64,000 nt of DNA from Methanosarcina sp. MTP4 (GTDB lineage Archaea > Halobacteriota > Methanosarcinia > Methanosarcinales > Methanosarcinaceae): positions 1,116,001-1,180,000 of the forward strand of contig NZ_CP009505.1 in assembly GCF_000970045.1 (NCBI RefSeq), given 5' to 3'. Positions 19,723-30,192 of the stretch are shown piece after piece. A model generated the notes under the pieces. The model worked only from the letters and a program-made list of their open reading frames with translations. It was not told the DNA's origin and did no database searches. Within the stretch, counting starts at the first letter, position 1. Each line of letters starts with the position of its first letter. Position numbers and translations under genes: made by a program.

Positions 19723-19740
19723 TTATGTGTAATAGAGGTA

Positions 19741-19763
19741 CTTCCTGCCTGCGTGGCAGGAAG
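19741..19763 (+). terminator. Hairpin terminator after the surface-protein gene
   Basis: CTTCCTGCC, a TGCGT loop and GGCAGGAAG form a perfect 9-bp stem 18 bases after the stop codon, followed by an A-rich stretch. The stem is the most stable inverted repeat nearby, so it probably marks the 3' end of the transcript. Confidence 0.6.
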
Positions 19764-20679
<916 letters not shown>

Positions 20680-20877
20680 ATGACAACTTCTTCGGGATTG
20701 CCAGAATACGGGCTAATGCCGATGATAGGCTTGATCTTTCTCCTTTCTTTCAGGCAAATTTTATCTGTATCGAAAATATGGGAAAAAACCCTGGAAACTT
20801 CAGTAAATGCAGGGATTTATCCGCTGTTGTATTCTTTATTTGCGACTGTTGTCTTTAAAACTTTACAAATTATGTAA
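20680..20877 (+). CDS. Small predicted membrane protein
   Basis: 65 residues from the ATG at 20680. After TTSSGLPEYGLMP it has a hydrophobic helix (MIGLIFLLSF), a short polar segment and a second helix (IYPLLYSLFATVVFKTLQI). The same frame is open upstream for at least 20 protein-like codons (SIVTNAVIPYDTIS) preceded by AGGGGGG but without a standard start codon. The real N-terminus may therefore begin at an ATT or ATA near 20623-20628. The family is not identified with certainty. Confidence 0.5.
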   Translation: MTTSSGLPEYGLMPMIGLIFLLSFRQILSVSKIWEKTLETSVNAGIYPLLYSLFATVVFKTLQIM

Positions 20878-22481
20878 TTATTCTTTAGTGCTTTAGATGA
20901 GTCTTATTTCACGACTCACCTGAAAAACCTATTATCACTTTTTTTATATCAATTTGAAATTAAGCATTTAGTGAAGCGTTTTTAGAGCTTCATTTTTCTT
21001 CTTTAACAGTAGTGACATGTGCGGGAATCTGGAAACCTGGTTGAACAAATTGCTTTTATTGACACCTTTCATCCTCATTGACAAGACAGTTCGGGGATTC
21101 TTGAAAAATCAGTGTGATAAATAAGAAATTCTTAAAACAAAATTCTCAAAGTGTAATAAGGTGTGATGGCAGGGGAAGATGAGTGACTCCTTTACTTAAG
21201 TCATTAGAACAGCAAGTTCAATGATGGAAGCGTCTCCAAAATTCCCCACATAAACTTAATATATATGTTTGCCTCTTTTTTATATAGGTCTGGCTATATA
21301 AGTCTCGTACGTTCTTGTAGCAAGGGTGCAAAATATTCTTAATTTAAACTTTATTTTTATATAATGTTCTCAATAAAAGATTTGTTCAAAGTCTCTTGTC
21401 CCTCTATTTTATAGTGACTTATTACAAGTACCATAAATTTTATCCTCATCACTTGTGCTGTTCAACGCAAACAAAATAAGCCGATTGATATTGATTTTTT
21501 TATAATTGGGTTTGTGTGCCTAAGTCCTCGGGCTGGATTAAAAAAGCACACTCGGTATCCACAATTTGAGAAAATAGGCTTATGGTCATTTGCCCCTTTG
21601 ATTTTTTGGAAAATACGGCAAATTACGTTGTTTTGGGCAGGTGGAATAGTTACCTTTGCTTTTTAATATTTATATTTTTAGGCAACATTTTTCGGGAACA
21701 TTGTTTCCAAAATTATTTATTTTTATGAATAGTATTTTGCATAGGACTTACGCAGTTGAACCAAAAACCAGTGGCATGAGACACCAAACAGTCTAACTAA
21801 TAATGTTCTTGGTAAGGTCTCACGTGCTTGTTTTTTCTTCTCAAGTGTGTGACTTCTATTGCAATTTGCCATATAAATTTGAGAACAAGATAAGTGACCA
21901 GATATATTTTCACTTAAAACTTACGGAATGAATATCAGGATTTATTAGCTGCAAATTTGAAGTTATCCGAACTTATATTTCCAAAAATGAAATTTTTTCA
22001 GTGCTTAATACTGCTATAAGTGAAGTCCCTGGCGTTGGGGTGGGGGACAGGAATTTACCGAAAACGTTTCACAGGGGATTGTGGTGACATTTTCTTTTTA
22101 TGGATGATTGCCACAGGGACAGTTGCACTACTCGCAAAGCAGCATGTAGCCGCATGATCGTTGTAGATTGACCCATGAGAGAGATGATTAGAAGAACTCA
22201 AGCACATGTGCGACAGCCGGTTGCGACCACAGAGTCAGCAAACAGTGTAACTGCCAGTTGGCTTGCAGGCCAGAGCTGGCATCAGGGTTGCACCGCTAAC
22301 AAGGAACCGATGATCAAGACAACGTCTGATGAATTGAAACCTTATAGATGGAACTGTGAGAGCATCAAAAAAGATCGAGAGTGTGAACAGAGATGCCTGG
22401 AAATAAATATTGTGGATAGCATGTGCTGGTTGAAGTCAAATAGCTTCGAAAAGTCACAAAAATTCATGGCGGTGATCTCTA
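20878..22481. other. 1.6-kb region with no convincing gene
   Basis: AT-rich sequence with scattered TATA-like stretches (about 21255-21300) and no recognisable RNA or mobile element. A 106-codon frame at 22175-22495 runs into the next gene, has a biased and unfamiliar composition (MREMIRRTQAHVRQPV) and no clear ribosome binding site; I regard it as doubtful. GGTGATCT at about 22471-22478 is the strong Shine-Dalgarno sequence of the deacetylase gene. The region may hold decayed sequence at the edge of the glycan locus. Confidence 0.35.
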
Positions 22482-24182
22482 ATGCTGACTATTGAAGATT
22501 GCGATTTCACAACCCATAAATTTTGTCAACTCTGTGAGGCAATATCCAGCACCTACCCCACAGTAACGATGAATGAATATCTGAATAACAAGCATCCAGA
22601 GCGTTTCATATTAATGCGCCACGATGTTGACAGGATGCCGGGAAACTCTCTAACGACTGCAAAGATTGAACACGAACTCGGCATAAGAGCAACATACTAT
22701 TTCAGATCATGTAAAAGTGTGTTCAAACCTGATATCATATGCAAGATCAGGGACATGGGCCATGAAATCGGCTATCATTACGAGACCTTGAGTGAGGCAA
22801 ACGGAAATTCCGAAAAGGCTATCGACATTTTCCGGTCCCATCTGGATGATTTCAGACAGATTTGCGAGGTAAAAACGATCTCAATGCACGGAAGACCCCT
22901 GTCAAAATACAATAACCTCAACCTCTGGAATAACCATGATTTCAGGGACTTCGGAATAATCGGGGAAGCCTACCTCTCAGCAGGAGATGATCTCAACTAC
23001 CTCTCCGATACCGGAAGAACATGGAGCTTCGGAAGCAATTTAAGGGATTATATTCCCGGTAAAAATGAACAGGTCTTTGCGAATACAACTGCGGATCTTA
23101 TAGAGTTGATAAAAAATGAAGAATATAATAATTTTTATATATTAACTCATCCGGAGAGATGGTCTTCAAGTATTTCTGGATGGGGCTTATATTATTCAGC
23201 GGATCTTGCAGTTAATATCGGGAAGAAGATTTTGATGAAACGTAATAGTGAGAGCCAGGGTATGAGGAGGATAAGAAATAATAGTTTGTCTATTACAGTC
23301 GACGTTGAAGACTGGTACCATATTCCGTCGGTTTCTGGTTCTGCCTTTTCGGTTTACAAAGATGTAAATGAATTTTTTGAAAAATGGAATGATAGGTATG
23401 ACTACTTGAGTGAACCTACAAAAAGAATACTGGATATTCTGGATGAATTTAACATAACTGCCACATTTTTTGTTGTTGCCGATATCGCAGAACATTACCC
23501 GGGACTCATTGAATTAATTTCTGAAAGAGGGCATGAAATTGCATGTCATGGAGCGCATCATACATGCAGTATCGATCCAAAGACAAAAAAACCTCTGATG
23601 AGTGTTGAAGAATTTGAAACAAGTACCCTGGAGGCAAAGAAAATACTTGAAAGGATCTCCGGACAGGAAGTAATTGGGTACCGGGCACCAAATGCAATGG
23701 TAACAGGATGGATGCTTGACTCACTTGAAAATATCGGATTCAAGTACGATTCATCAGTGTCCGTAAATTCGCTGTATAATAAATCAGATTCTTCTTTGAA
23801 AGGTGTTTCCTCTGTCCCTTATTATCCATCTAAAGGGTGCCTGGAACCTGCCGAAAGCAGGAATTTTATTGAATTCCCCTGGGCCTATTATAATATGGGG
23901 GTTAAGGTCCCCAGTTCGGGAGGACCAATGCTGAGATTCCTTGGTTCTCATTTTATATTCAAAGGGCTGAAGCAGAGTTTGAACAGAGGCCATACGATAT
24001 TTTATTTTCATCCAATTGATATTTCTAATGAGAAATTTCCATCTATTGGAAATGGTAGACCTTTATACTGGATTCTGAAAGGAAAAATAGTTGAAAAAAG
24101 AATTCGGCACGTATTAAAAAAGTTAGACAATGTTAAGAAAGTTCCTTTAAGAGATCTGCTAGGGAATCATCATGGAATTTGA
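22482..24182 (+). CDS. Two-domain polysaccharide deacetylase fusion
   Basis: 566 residues starting at the ATG at 22482, just after GGTGATCT. Residues 1 to about 255 are a deacetylase-like NodB-fold domain (ILMRHDVDR, GHEIGYHYE, SMHGRPLSKY, LTHPERW), closely similar to the separate protein at 26788. Residues about 265-566 form a second NodB domain of the type linked to exopolysaccharide loci (DUF3473): ITVDVEDWYH, ITATFFVVADIAEHYPGLI, GHEIACHGAHH, IGYRAPN, and C-terminal FYFHPIDI. MRRIRNNS near 262 looks like the start of a once separate protein. Both domains keep catalytic Asp and His motifs. The family removes acetyl groups from GlcNAc-type sugars. The 3' end overlaps the next gene by 11 bases. 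Confidence 0.88.
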   Translation: MLTIEDCDFTTHKFCQLCEAISSTYPTVTMNEYLNNKHPERFILMRHDVDRMPGNSLTTAKIEHELGIRATYYFRSCKSVFKPDIICKIRDMGHEIGYHYETLSEANGNSEKAIDIFRSHLDDFRQICEVKTISMHGRPLSKYNNLNLWNNHDFRDFGIIGEAYLSAGDDLNYLSDTGRTWSFGSNLRDYIPGKNEQVFANTTADLIELIKNEEYNNFYILTHPERWSSSISGWGLYYSADLAVNIGKKILMKRNSESQGMRRIRNNSLSITVDVEDWYHIPSVSGSAFSVYKDVNEFFEKWNDRYDYLSEPTKRILDILDEFNITATFFVVADIAEHYPGLIELISERGHEIACHGAHHTCSIDPKTKKPLMSVEEFETSTLEAKKILERISGQEVIGYRAPNAMVTGWMLDSLENIGFKYDSSVSVNSLYNKSDSSLKGVSSVPYYPSKGCLEPAESRNFIEFPWAYYNMGVKVPSSGGPMLRFLGSHFIFKGLKQSLNRGHTIFYFHPIDISNEKFPSIGNGRPLYWILKGKIVEKRIRHVLKKLDNVKKVPLRDLLGNHHGI

Positions 24183-25203
24183 GATAAAGCAATTGAAACC
24201 AAAAGACGAAAAAAGGTGGGGAGACTTTGTCATGGAGAATGATAGGACAACATTTTATCATCAAATCGGGTGGAAAAATGTTGTCCAGAAAACCTATGAC
24301 CATGAACCTTATTATTTGTTTGCTGAAGATGAGGTCGGAAACATAGCTGGTATTTTTCCACTTTTTTATATGAATAATCTGTTTTTTGGAAGACGTCTTG
24401 TATCCGTTCCGTTTTCTCCTTACGGTGGGGTTTGTGCTGTTGACGATTCTGTTGAGAAAGCATTAATTGACGAGGCAATTGATATCGGAGATAATCTGGG
24501 AGTGGATTATTGCGAGTTTCGGAATTTCAAAACTAATATTTATGGAAATATCAGTTGTACCAGAAACTTCTCCACTTTCCTTTTAGATGTTTCGGCAGGG
24601 CATGAGAATGTCTGGAACAAGATGAACAGAAATGTTAGAAATAGAATAAGAAAAGGAATAAAAAGTAATTTGAAATATGAAATGGAGGCAAGTTTGGAGG
24701 GGATCTCTACATTTTATGAGCTATATTCCTGGAGTATGAAACGGCTGGGTACTCCGGTTCATGATCAAGAATTTTTCAGGAACATCATTAAGCAATTTCC
24801 TGGTAATGTTTTTACATCCCGAGCAAGTTTAGATGGCCTTCCAATAGCTTCTTTCTATCTCCTGACATTCAAAGATGTGTTGATCACAGCATGGGGTGCA
24901 GCTCTGTCGGAGTTTTTCCAATATGCTCCTAATGATTTCATGTACTGGAATTGTGTGGAATATGCATCTGAAAATAATCTTTCGTGGGTTGATTTTGGTA
25001 GAAGTTTGGTTAATTCCGGCAATCAGGTATTTAAAACTCGCTGGGGTTGTACTGAATTTCCACTGAATTACTCTTATTACCCCCCGTCTATGATTCTGAG
25101 ACCACCTCATGATGAATATAAAAAATATGCAAAGGTCTGGAGTAGATTGCCCTTATCATTGACAGCAAAAATAGGTCCCAACATCAGGAGAGACATACCC
25201 TGA
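24172..25203 (+). CDS. FemAB-like GNAT-fold acyl/aminoacyl transferase of the glycan locus
   Basis: 343 residues. Two tandem GNAT-like halves are suggested: an N-terminal WGDFVMEN.RTTFYHQIGWKNVV with GNIAGIFPLFY, and a C-terminal half with NRNVRNRIRKG, LPIASFYLL and WVDFGRS...VFKTRWG. This pattern is typical of FemAB-related proteins found beside XrtA/PEP-CTERM-type exopolysaccharide genes. Such proteins transfer acyl or aminoacyl groups to envelope polymers, but none of this branch is well characterised. The start overlaps the deacetylase gene, so the two are probably translated together. No sortase-like gene is in view. Confidence 0.83.
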   Translation: MEFEIKQLKPKDEKRWGDFVMENDRTTFYHQIGWKNVVQKTYDHEPYYLFAEDEVGNIAGIFPLFYMNNLFFGRRLVSVPFSPYGGVCAVDDSVEKALIDEAIDIGDNLGVDYCEFRNFKTNIYGNISCTRNFSTFLLDVSAGHENVWNKMNRNVRNRIRKGIKSNLKYEMEASLEGISTFYELYSWSMKRLGTPVHDQEFFRNIIKQFPGNVFTSRASLDGLPIASFYLLTFKDVLITAWGAALSEFFQYAPNDFMYWNCVEYASENNLSWVDFGRSLVNSGNQVFKTRWGCTEFPLNYSYYPPSMILRPPHDEYKKYAKVWSRLPLSLTAKIGPNIRRDIP

Positions 25204-25265
25204 AACATTATGGAAAATGTTTGTCTTCAGATAATTGAGAGTTGTGAGGGATTTAAAAAAACAAA

Positions 25266-25331
25266 TTTTGGGTAGATTAGTAAGTCATTTTGGGTAGATT
25301 AGTAAGTCATTTTGAGTAGATCAGTAAGTAA
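25266..25331. repeat. Three tandem 22-bp units between FemAB-like and aminotransferase genes
   Basis: Units at 25266, 25288 and 25310. The first two are identical (TTTTGGGTAGATTAGTAAGT plus CA) and the third differs at four positions. The array lies in the leader of the aminotransferase gene. Confidence 0.88.
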
Positions 25332-25371
25332 TCGTAATTGATATTGGACAGGATATGTTAGGAGTTATCTA

Positions 25372-26592
25372 ATGATCCCAATTTCCCAGGCGCCCATTTA
25401 TCCACAAGAAATATTGAAGACTACGTCCGAATATTTTAAGACGTCTGCGAACTCAAGAAATAATTCAACTGCTTACGCAAAGTTTCGAGATGAAATATCC
25501 AATTACCTGAACTGCAAGTACGTGAACCTTACATGTTCCGGTTTTTCCGGCTTGTATACCATAATGAGAGCCTATGATTTAAAAAAAGGTGATGAAGTTA
25601 TTGTTCCTGCCTACACCTGTAAAGATGTTCTACGCCTTGTTACTACAATGGGGCTGAAACTCAAATTAGTTGATATCGAGCCTTACACATATAATATGGA
25701 TCCTGACAGCCTTAATAAAGAAATATCAAGTAAAACCAGGGTTGTCATTGCAACTCACATGTTCGGTTATCCCTGTTCTATAGATAAGATTACGGAAATC
25801 TCCCATGACCACGGAGCCATGGTAATTGAAGATGCCTGCCAGTCAATGGGGGCTGAATATAAAGAAAAGAAAGTCGGTACTTATGGAGATGCAGGGTTAT
25901 TCAGTTTGAATATGGGAAAGCCAATCACTACGATTCATGGTGGCATTGTTTGTACCGATGACAGTGAACTTTCGAATAAGGTCTCTGCAATAAATGATAC
26001 TTTTAAAAAATATGGTTTTATGCATCAAATTAAAACCTTTACATATATGTTTGGATATTCGCTTTGCAATGTTAATGCTTTTTATTCATTAGTGTATAGT
26101 CTAATGGGGAATAAAAATCTGGGGGAGACAAACTCAATCTCATATTCTGAGCTTGGGGATTTGATGTATAAGTATACAGAGTTTCAGGCTAGTCTGGGCG
26201 TAAAGCAACTATCAAAGTTAGATGCTTATAACAATGCCAGGATTAAAAATGCCAGCTACCTGATGGAAAATTTAGATAAGGATGGTTTATTTTTTCCAGA
26301 AGTATCCGAACAGATGAAACCGGCATATTCTCGCTTTCCAATCTACTTTGAAAATATAAGCAGAGAAAATTGCAATAAACTCATAAATTCATTTATAAAT
26401 TCAGGAATAGAAGTAACTCCATATCTGCCAGAATCACTTCCACACCTGTACAATGAAAAATCTTCAGATTTCCCAATAGCTGAACAGATGACAAATAAAA
26501 CCTTAACCGTACCTACTCATCCAAACATGGACAAAAAAGATCTGGATAAGATCGTTGAAATACTAAATCATCGTTTTCATGTGTTACATTAA
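25372..26592 (+). CDS. DegT/DnrJ/EryC1-family PLP-dependent sugar aminotransferase
   Basis: 406 residues. AGGAG lies about 10 bases before the ATG. Family features are EVIVPAYTCKDVLR (first domain), VVIATHMFGYPCSID, then IEDACQSMGAEY with the PLP-ring Asp. SLNMGKPITTIHGGIV follows, in which the Lys is the probable Schiff-base residue. The GEGG seen in many members is replaced by IHGG, so activity on a sugar or on another small molecule is open. Such enzymes transfer an amino group to a keto-sugar nucleotide for surface polysaccharide. The stop codon begins the 22-bp repeat array that follows. Confidence 0.85.
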   Translation: MIPISQAPIYPQEILKTTSEYFKTSANSRNNSTAYAKFRDEISNYLNCKYVNLTCSGFSGLYTIMRAYDLKKGDEVIVPAYTCKDVLRLVTTMGLKLKLVDIEPYTYNMDPDSLNKEISSKTRVVIATHMFGYPCSIDKITEISHDHGAMVIEDACQSMGAEYKEKKVGTYGDAGLFSLNMGKPITTIHGGIVCTDDSELSNKVSAINDTFKKYGFMHQIKTFTYMFGYSLCNVNAFYSLVYSLMGNKNLGETNSISYSELGDLMYKYTEFQASLGVKQLSKLDAYNNARIKNASYLMENLDKDGLFFPEVSEQMKPAYSRFPIYFENISRENCNKLINSFINSGIEVTPYLPESLPHLYNEKSSDFPIAEQMTNKTLTVPTHPNMDKKDLDKIVEILNHRFHVLH

Positions 26593-26674
26593 TCAAGTTA
26601 CTCTGTCACGTTAATCAAGTTACTCTGTCACGTTAATCAAGTTACTCTGTCACGTTAATCAAGTTACTCTGTAG
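26589..26674. repeat. 3.9 tandem 22-bp units starting at the aminotransferase stop codon
   Basis: TTAATCAAGTTACTCTGTCA plus CG is repeated at 26589, 26611 and 26633 without change, then a truncated 20-bp unit at 26655. The first unit includes the TAA stop (26590-26592). A further short motif (AATTGGGGTA or AATCGGGGTA) is repeated at about 26752-26780, immediately before the next gene. Confidence 0.88.
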
Positions 26675-26787
26675 TATTAATTGGGACAACCTATACTATT
26701 TATAGGGAACTGCAGTCATAATTGGGTCTGCCTCTAATGTTAATAGTGTAAATTGGGGTAAATCGGGGTAAATTGGGGTAATCTGTA

Positions 26788-27564
26788 ATGCTAAATATTC
26801 ACAATCTTGATTTTACACTTGATAAATTCTATAAACTATGTTCTACTATCACAGAAAACTATACAACCATCACCGTGGGAGAATACGTGACCTCAGGTAA
26901 TAAGTATCCAGAGCGTTTTGTCCTGATGCGTCATGATGTGGATGGACGGGCCGAGACCGCGTTAGACACCGCACGTATAGAAAAGGAACTTGGGATACAG
27001 GCAACTTACTACTTCAGAACTCGCAATAATGTTTTTGTTCCTGAAATCATACAGGAAATCGAGAGAATGGGGCATGAGGTAGGGTATCATTATGAGGTCT
27101 TGAGCACTGCAAGGGGTGACCATGAAAAAGCCATCAAATTATTTGAAGATGATGTGGATAAATTCAGAAGCATCTGCAACCTAAAAACAATTTGTATGCA
27201 TGGGTCCGTGTTATCAAAATACGATAATCGTGATCTCTGGAAATCCTATGATTTCAGGGACTTTGGACTTATTGGAGAGGCCTATTTATCTGCAGGGAAA
27301 AACCTCAATTATTTTACTGATACGGGAAGAGGGTGGAACTCAAAAAATAACCTGCGAGATTTTATTCCCGGTAAAAATGAGCAGATCTCTGCTAATACGA
27401 CTGATGAGCTTATCAGGTTGATCAAGAGAAATAAAATCAGTAACTTTTATATTTCACTGCATCCGAGTCGATGGACCTCAAATAGCATTTATTGGGGCTT
27501 GTTCTGGTTAGAGGATCTTGTATTTAATTCGGGGAAGAAGGTTTTGCTGGTGGTGAGGAAATGA
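26788..27564 (+). CDS. Polysaccharide deacetylase-like protein (single domain)
   Basis: 258 residues, collinear with the first half of the 566-residue fusion at 22482. Shared motifs are FVLMRHDVDG (metal-binding Asp), IQATYYFRTR, MGHEVGYHYE, CMHGSVLSKYDN, DTGRGWNSKNNLRDFIPGKNEQ and a closing SLHPSRW. The metal-binding His pair normally seen as H-x3-H is represented by HEVGYH, so activity is plausible but the exact triad is unclear. It overlaps the DUF354 gene by ATGA. A role in trimming acetyl groups from a lipid-linked or secreted glycan is inferred from the neighbours. Confidence 0.83.
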   Translation: MLNIHNLDFTLDKFYKLCSTITENYTTITVGEYVTSGNKYPERFVLMRHDVDGRAETALDTARIEKELGIQATYYFRTRNNVFVPEIIQEIERMGHEVGYHYEVLSTARGDHEKAIKLFEDDVDKFRSICNLKTICMHGSVLSKYDNRDLWKSYDFRDFGLIGEAYLSAGKNLNYFTDTGRGWNSKNNLRDFIPGKNEQISANTTDELIRLIKRNKISNFYISLHPSRWTSNSIYWGLFWLEDLVFNSGKKVLLVVRK

Positions 27565-28643
27565 GGATACTTTTCAATATTTGTCATCCGGCTCAAGTTC
27601 ATTTATTTAAGTATGTCATCAGGGGTTTAGAGAATAAAGGACATGAATGCAAGATTACAGCAATTGATAAGGATGTTTCTTTGAATTTGCTGGATGCTTA
27701 TGGTTTTGATTATGAAGTTGTCGGGTCTGCAAGGTCAGGGTTATTTTCTAAAGCGGTTGAACTGATCGAAATTGATAAGCGAGTATATAATATAGCAAAG
27801 TATTTTAAACCGGATATCCTGGTAGGGGGTTCCGGGAATGCCTACAGTGCTCATATTGGAAAATTGATTGGAAAACCTTCTATTATTTTTGAGGATTCCG
27901 AAAAAGGGACAATTGAACATCTTCTGACAAATCCTTTTGCAACTGTTATTTGCACTACATCTTCATTCAAAAAGGAACTCGGGGCAAAACAGATTTCATT
28001 CGATGGCTACAAGGAGTTGGCATACCTCCATCCCAATCGCTTTCATCCAAAACAGGCAGTACTTGATGAGCTGGGTTTTACCGGGGAAGATACTTTCATA
28101 ATTTTAAGATTTGTTGCGTGGGATGCGGATCATGATATCGGCCATCAGGGCATACAAAATAAAATAGAGTTTGTAAAAGAACTTGAAAAATACGGGCGTG
28201 TGTTAATCACTTCTGAAGAAAAACTGGGTTCTGAACTGGAAAAATACAGGGTTTCGGTTTCACCGGAAAAACTTCATGATTTACTATACTATACGCAAAT
28301 GCTGGTGGGCGATAGTCAGACAATGACGACCGAAGCTGCAGTTTTAGGGGTTCCCGCAATACGCTGTAATTCTTTTGTAGGAAACAATGATATGTCGAAT
28401 TTTATAGAGCTTGAGCAAAAGTATAATCTTATTTTCAATTATAGTGACTCTGGAGAAGCGTTAAAAAAAGCAGTTGAGCTTATAAATAAACCAGAGCGTA
28501 AAGAAGAATGGGATAAGAAAAGAGAAAGGTTATTGAAAGAAAAAATAGATGTTACAGCATTCATGACATGGTTCATTGAAAGTTATCCTGATAGTTTTAA
28601 GGAAATGAAAGAAAATCCGGATTTCCAATATAATTTTAGATAA
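27561..28643 (+). CDS. DUF354-family glycosyltransferase-like protein
   Basis: 360 residues starting in an ATGA overlap. It has the GT-B-like layout of DUF354: an N-terminal Rossmann part beginning MRILFNICHPAQVHLFK, a GGSGNAYSAHIGKLIGKP loop, IFEDSEKGTIEHLL, and a C-terminal half with LISEE-like VLITSEE, then LVGDSQTMTTEAAVLGVPAI. The last motif resembles the UDP-sugar pocket of UDP-GlcNAc 2-epimerase and MurG-type enzymes. The family is common in archaeal surface glycan clusters; its reaction is not established. It is followed nine bases later by the epimerase gene. Confidence 0.85.
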   Translation: MRILFNICHPAQVHLFKYVIRGLENKGHECKITAIDKDVSLNLLDAYGFDYEVVGSARSGLFSKAVELIEIDKRVYNIAKYFKPDILVGGSGNAYSAHIGKLIGKPSIIFEDSEKGTIEHLLTNPFATVICTTSSFKKELGAKQISFDGYKELAYLHPNRFHPKQAVLDELGFTGEDTFIILRFVAWDADHDIGHQGIQNKIEFVKELEKYGRVLITSEEKLGSELEKYRVSVSPEKLHDLLYYTQMLVGDSQTMTTEAAVLGVPAIRCNSFVGNNDMSNFIELEQKYNLIFNYSDSGEALKKAVELINKPERKEEWDKKRERLLKEKIDVTAFMTWFIESYPDSFKEMKENPDFQYNFR

Positions 28644-28652
28644 GGTAGTATC

Positions 28653-29717
28653 ATGAAAATCGCCAGCATAGTAGGTGTGAGACCTCAATTCGTAAAGGCA
28701 TCCGTGGTATCAAAAGAGTTGAGAAAAAAACATGATGAAATATTGATTCATACTGGCCAGCACTATGACTATCATATGAATAATGTTTTTTTCAGTGAAC
28801 TAAACATCCCTGAACCGGATTATTTTCTGGGAATCGGTTCGGGTTCACACGGCTTTCAAACAGGTGAAATGCTGAAGAAAATAGAAGAAGTACTTATCAA
28901 AGAAGAACCCGATCTTGTGTTGACTTATGGGGATACAAATTCAACGCTTGCCGGAGCCCTTGCAGCCTCCAAACTTCATGTAAAAACTGCTCATGTAGAA
29001 TCCGGGTTAAGAAGTTTTGACAAATCAATGCCTGAGGAAATAAACAGGATTCTGACAGACCACTGCTCTGACCTTCTTTTCTGCCCGACCAAGAACGCGG
29101 TTAGCAATTTAAAAAACGAAGGAATCACTGATAATGTGCATTTAACAGGGGATGTGATGGCGGATTCCCTGCTTTACAATAAAAAGATTGCAGAAAACAA
29201 ATCAAATATCCTGAATGACCTTGGTTTACAAAGCAAAAGCTATTTCTTAACCACAATTCACAGGGCAAGTAACACAGACAACAAAGAGAATCTTAAAAAT
29301 ATTGTTGATGCTTTTTCCGAATTAAAAGAAACTGTTGTATTCCCGGTACATCCGAGAACTGAAAAATTCTTAAAAGAATATGGGATGTATGATAAGCTGA
29401 AGTCATCTGTTGAACTGGTAAAACCACTCGGCTTTCTTGATTTCATAAAACTGATGAACCATGCAAAAATGATACTTACGGATTCCGGCGGCATTCAAAA
29501 AGAGGCATATATCCTGAAAATTCCATGCATCACATTGAGGGAAAATACCGAATGGGGTGAAACGGTTGAAGATGGGTGGAATGTCCTGGTTGGAGCCAAT
29601 AAAGACAAAATTCTTGAAATGGTAAATGGATTTCATCCTTCATTGAAGACACACGAAGACAGATTCGGAAATGGAAATGCAAGTGAAAAGATTGTTTCTA
29701 TTATCGACACTCAATAA
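28653..29717 (+). CDS. wecB: UDP-N-acetylglucosamine 2-epimerase, non-hydrolysing (WecB-type)
   Basis: 354 residues. Conserved epimerase motifs are SIVGVRPQFVKA at the N-terminus, ILIHTGQHYDYHMN, LVLTYGDTNSTLAGALAA, AHVESGLRSFDKSMPEEINR, TIHRASNT, and the UDP-binding ILTDSGGIQKEAYILK.P...R..TEW.E. The enzyme converts UDP-GlcNAc to UDP-ManNAc, a precursor of ManNAc or ManNAcA residues. AAGGTAG lies 5 bases upstream of the ATG. It is the last gene of the run 26788-29717. Confidence 0.95.
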   Translation: MKIASIVGVRPQFVKASVVSKELRKKHDEILIHTGQHYDYHMNNVFFSELNIPEPDYFLGIGSGSHGFQTGEMLKKIEEVLIKEEPDLVLTYGDTNSTLAGALAASKLHVKTAHVESGLRSFDKSMPEEINRILTDHCSDLLFCPTKNAVSNLKNEGITDNVHLTGDVMADSLLYNKKIAENKSNILNDLGLQSKSYFLTTIHRASNTDNKENLKNIVDAFSELKETVVFPVHPRTEKFLKEYGMYDKLKSSVELVKPLGFLDFIKLMNHAKMILTDSGGIQKEAYILKIPCITLRENTEWGETVEDGWNVLVGANKDKILEMVNGFHPSLKTHEDRFGNGNASEKIVSIIDTQ

Positions 29718-30192
29718 GCGGAGAAGGTTCACGAATATTCTATAGCAACCTACCAGTGCCTGCGCTAAAATTTGAGGTAAAAAGCTCTCCCAGTCACATC
29801 GAAATTTGTTACAAAGTTGTTGGGGGGAAGATAAAGAGTTTGGGGGAAACAATACAACCTGGATAAAAATGTGGACGGGATTTAAAATAGTGATTCTGGG
29901 ATCTAAAAATGAGGATGATGGAATACATCTCTATAAAAAATATTAAAAAAGCTGTTTGACTTACTTTTATCCGGCATGCAATGGATTGATCGTTGCGTTT
30001 CCGTATAGGATGTGGGGTTGATTTATTTCATTTCTATGGGGGGGTTCTTGAGTGAAAAAGAACGATAAGACCAGTCACCTGAGACTATAAAAGCACAGGT
30101 TCGGAACATTTGGTTCACAGATATGCTAAGCATTCACAGAATAGAATTGAAAGCCAGTCAGTTATTAATTCTTACACCTCGACGGTCAAGAT
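29718..30192 (+). promoter_or_regulatory. Spacer with the probable flippase promoter
   Basis: 475 bases with no credible gene. CTATAAAAG at 30085-30093 is a good TATA box about 100 bases before the flippase ATG. The sequence upstream shows only AT-rich stretches and G-runs (GGGGGG near 30040). No terminator hairpin is obvious after the epimerase gene. Confidence 0.4.

Noticed and set aside
22175-22495. 106-codon frame before the deacetylase gene
   Set aside because: No ribosome binding site, no recognisable pattern, and it overlaps the strong Shine-Dalgarno sequence and start of the next gene.
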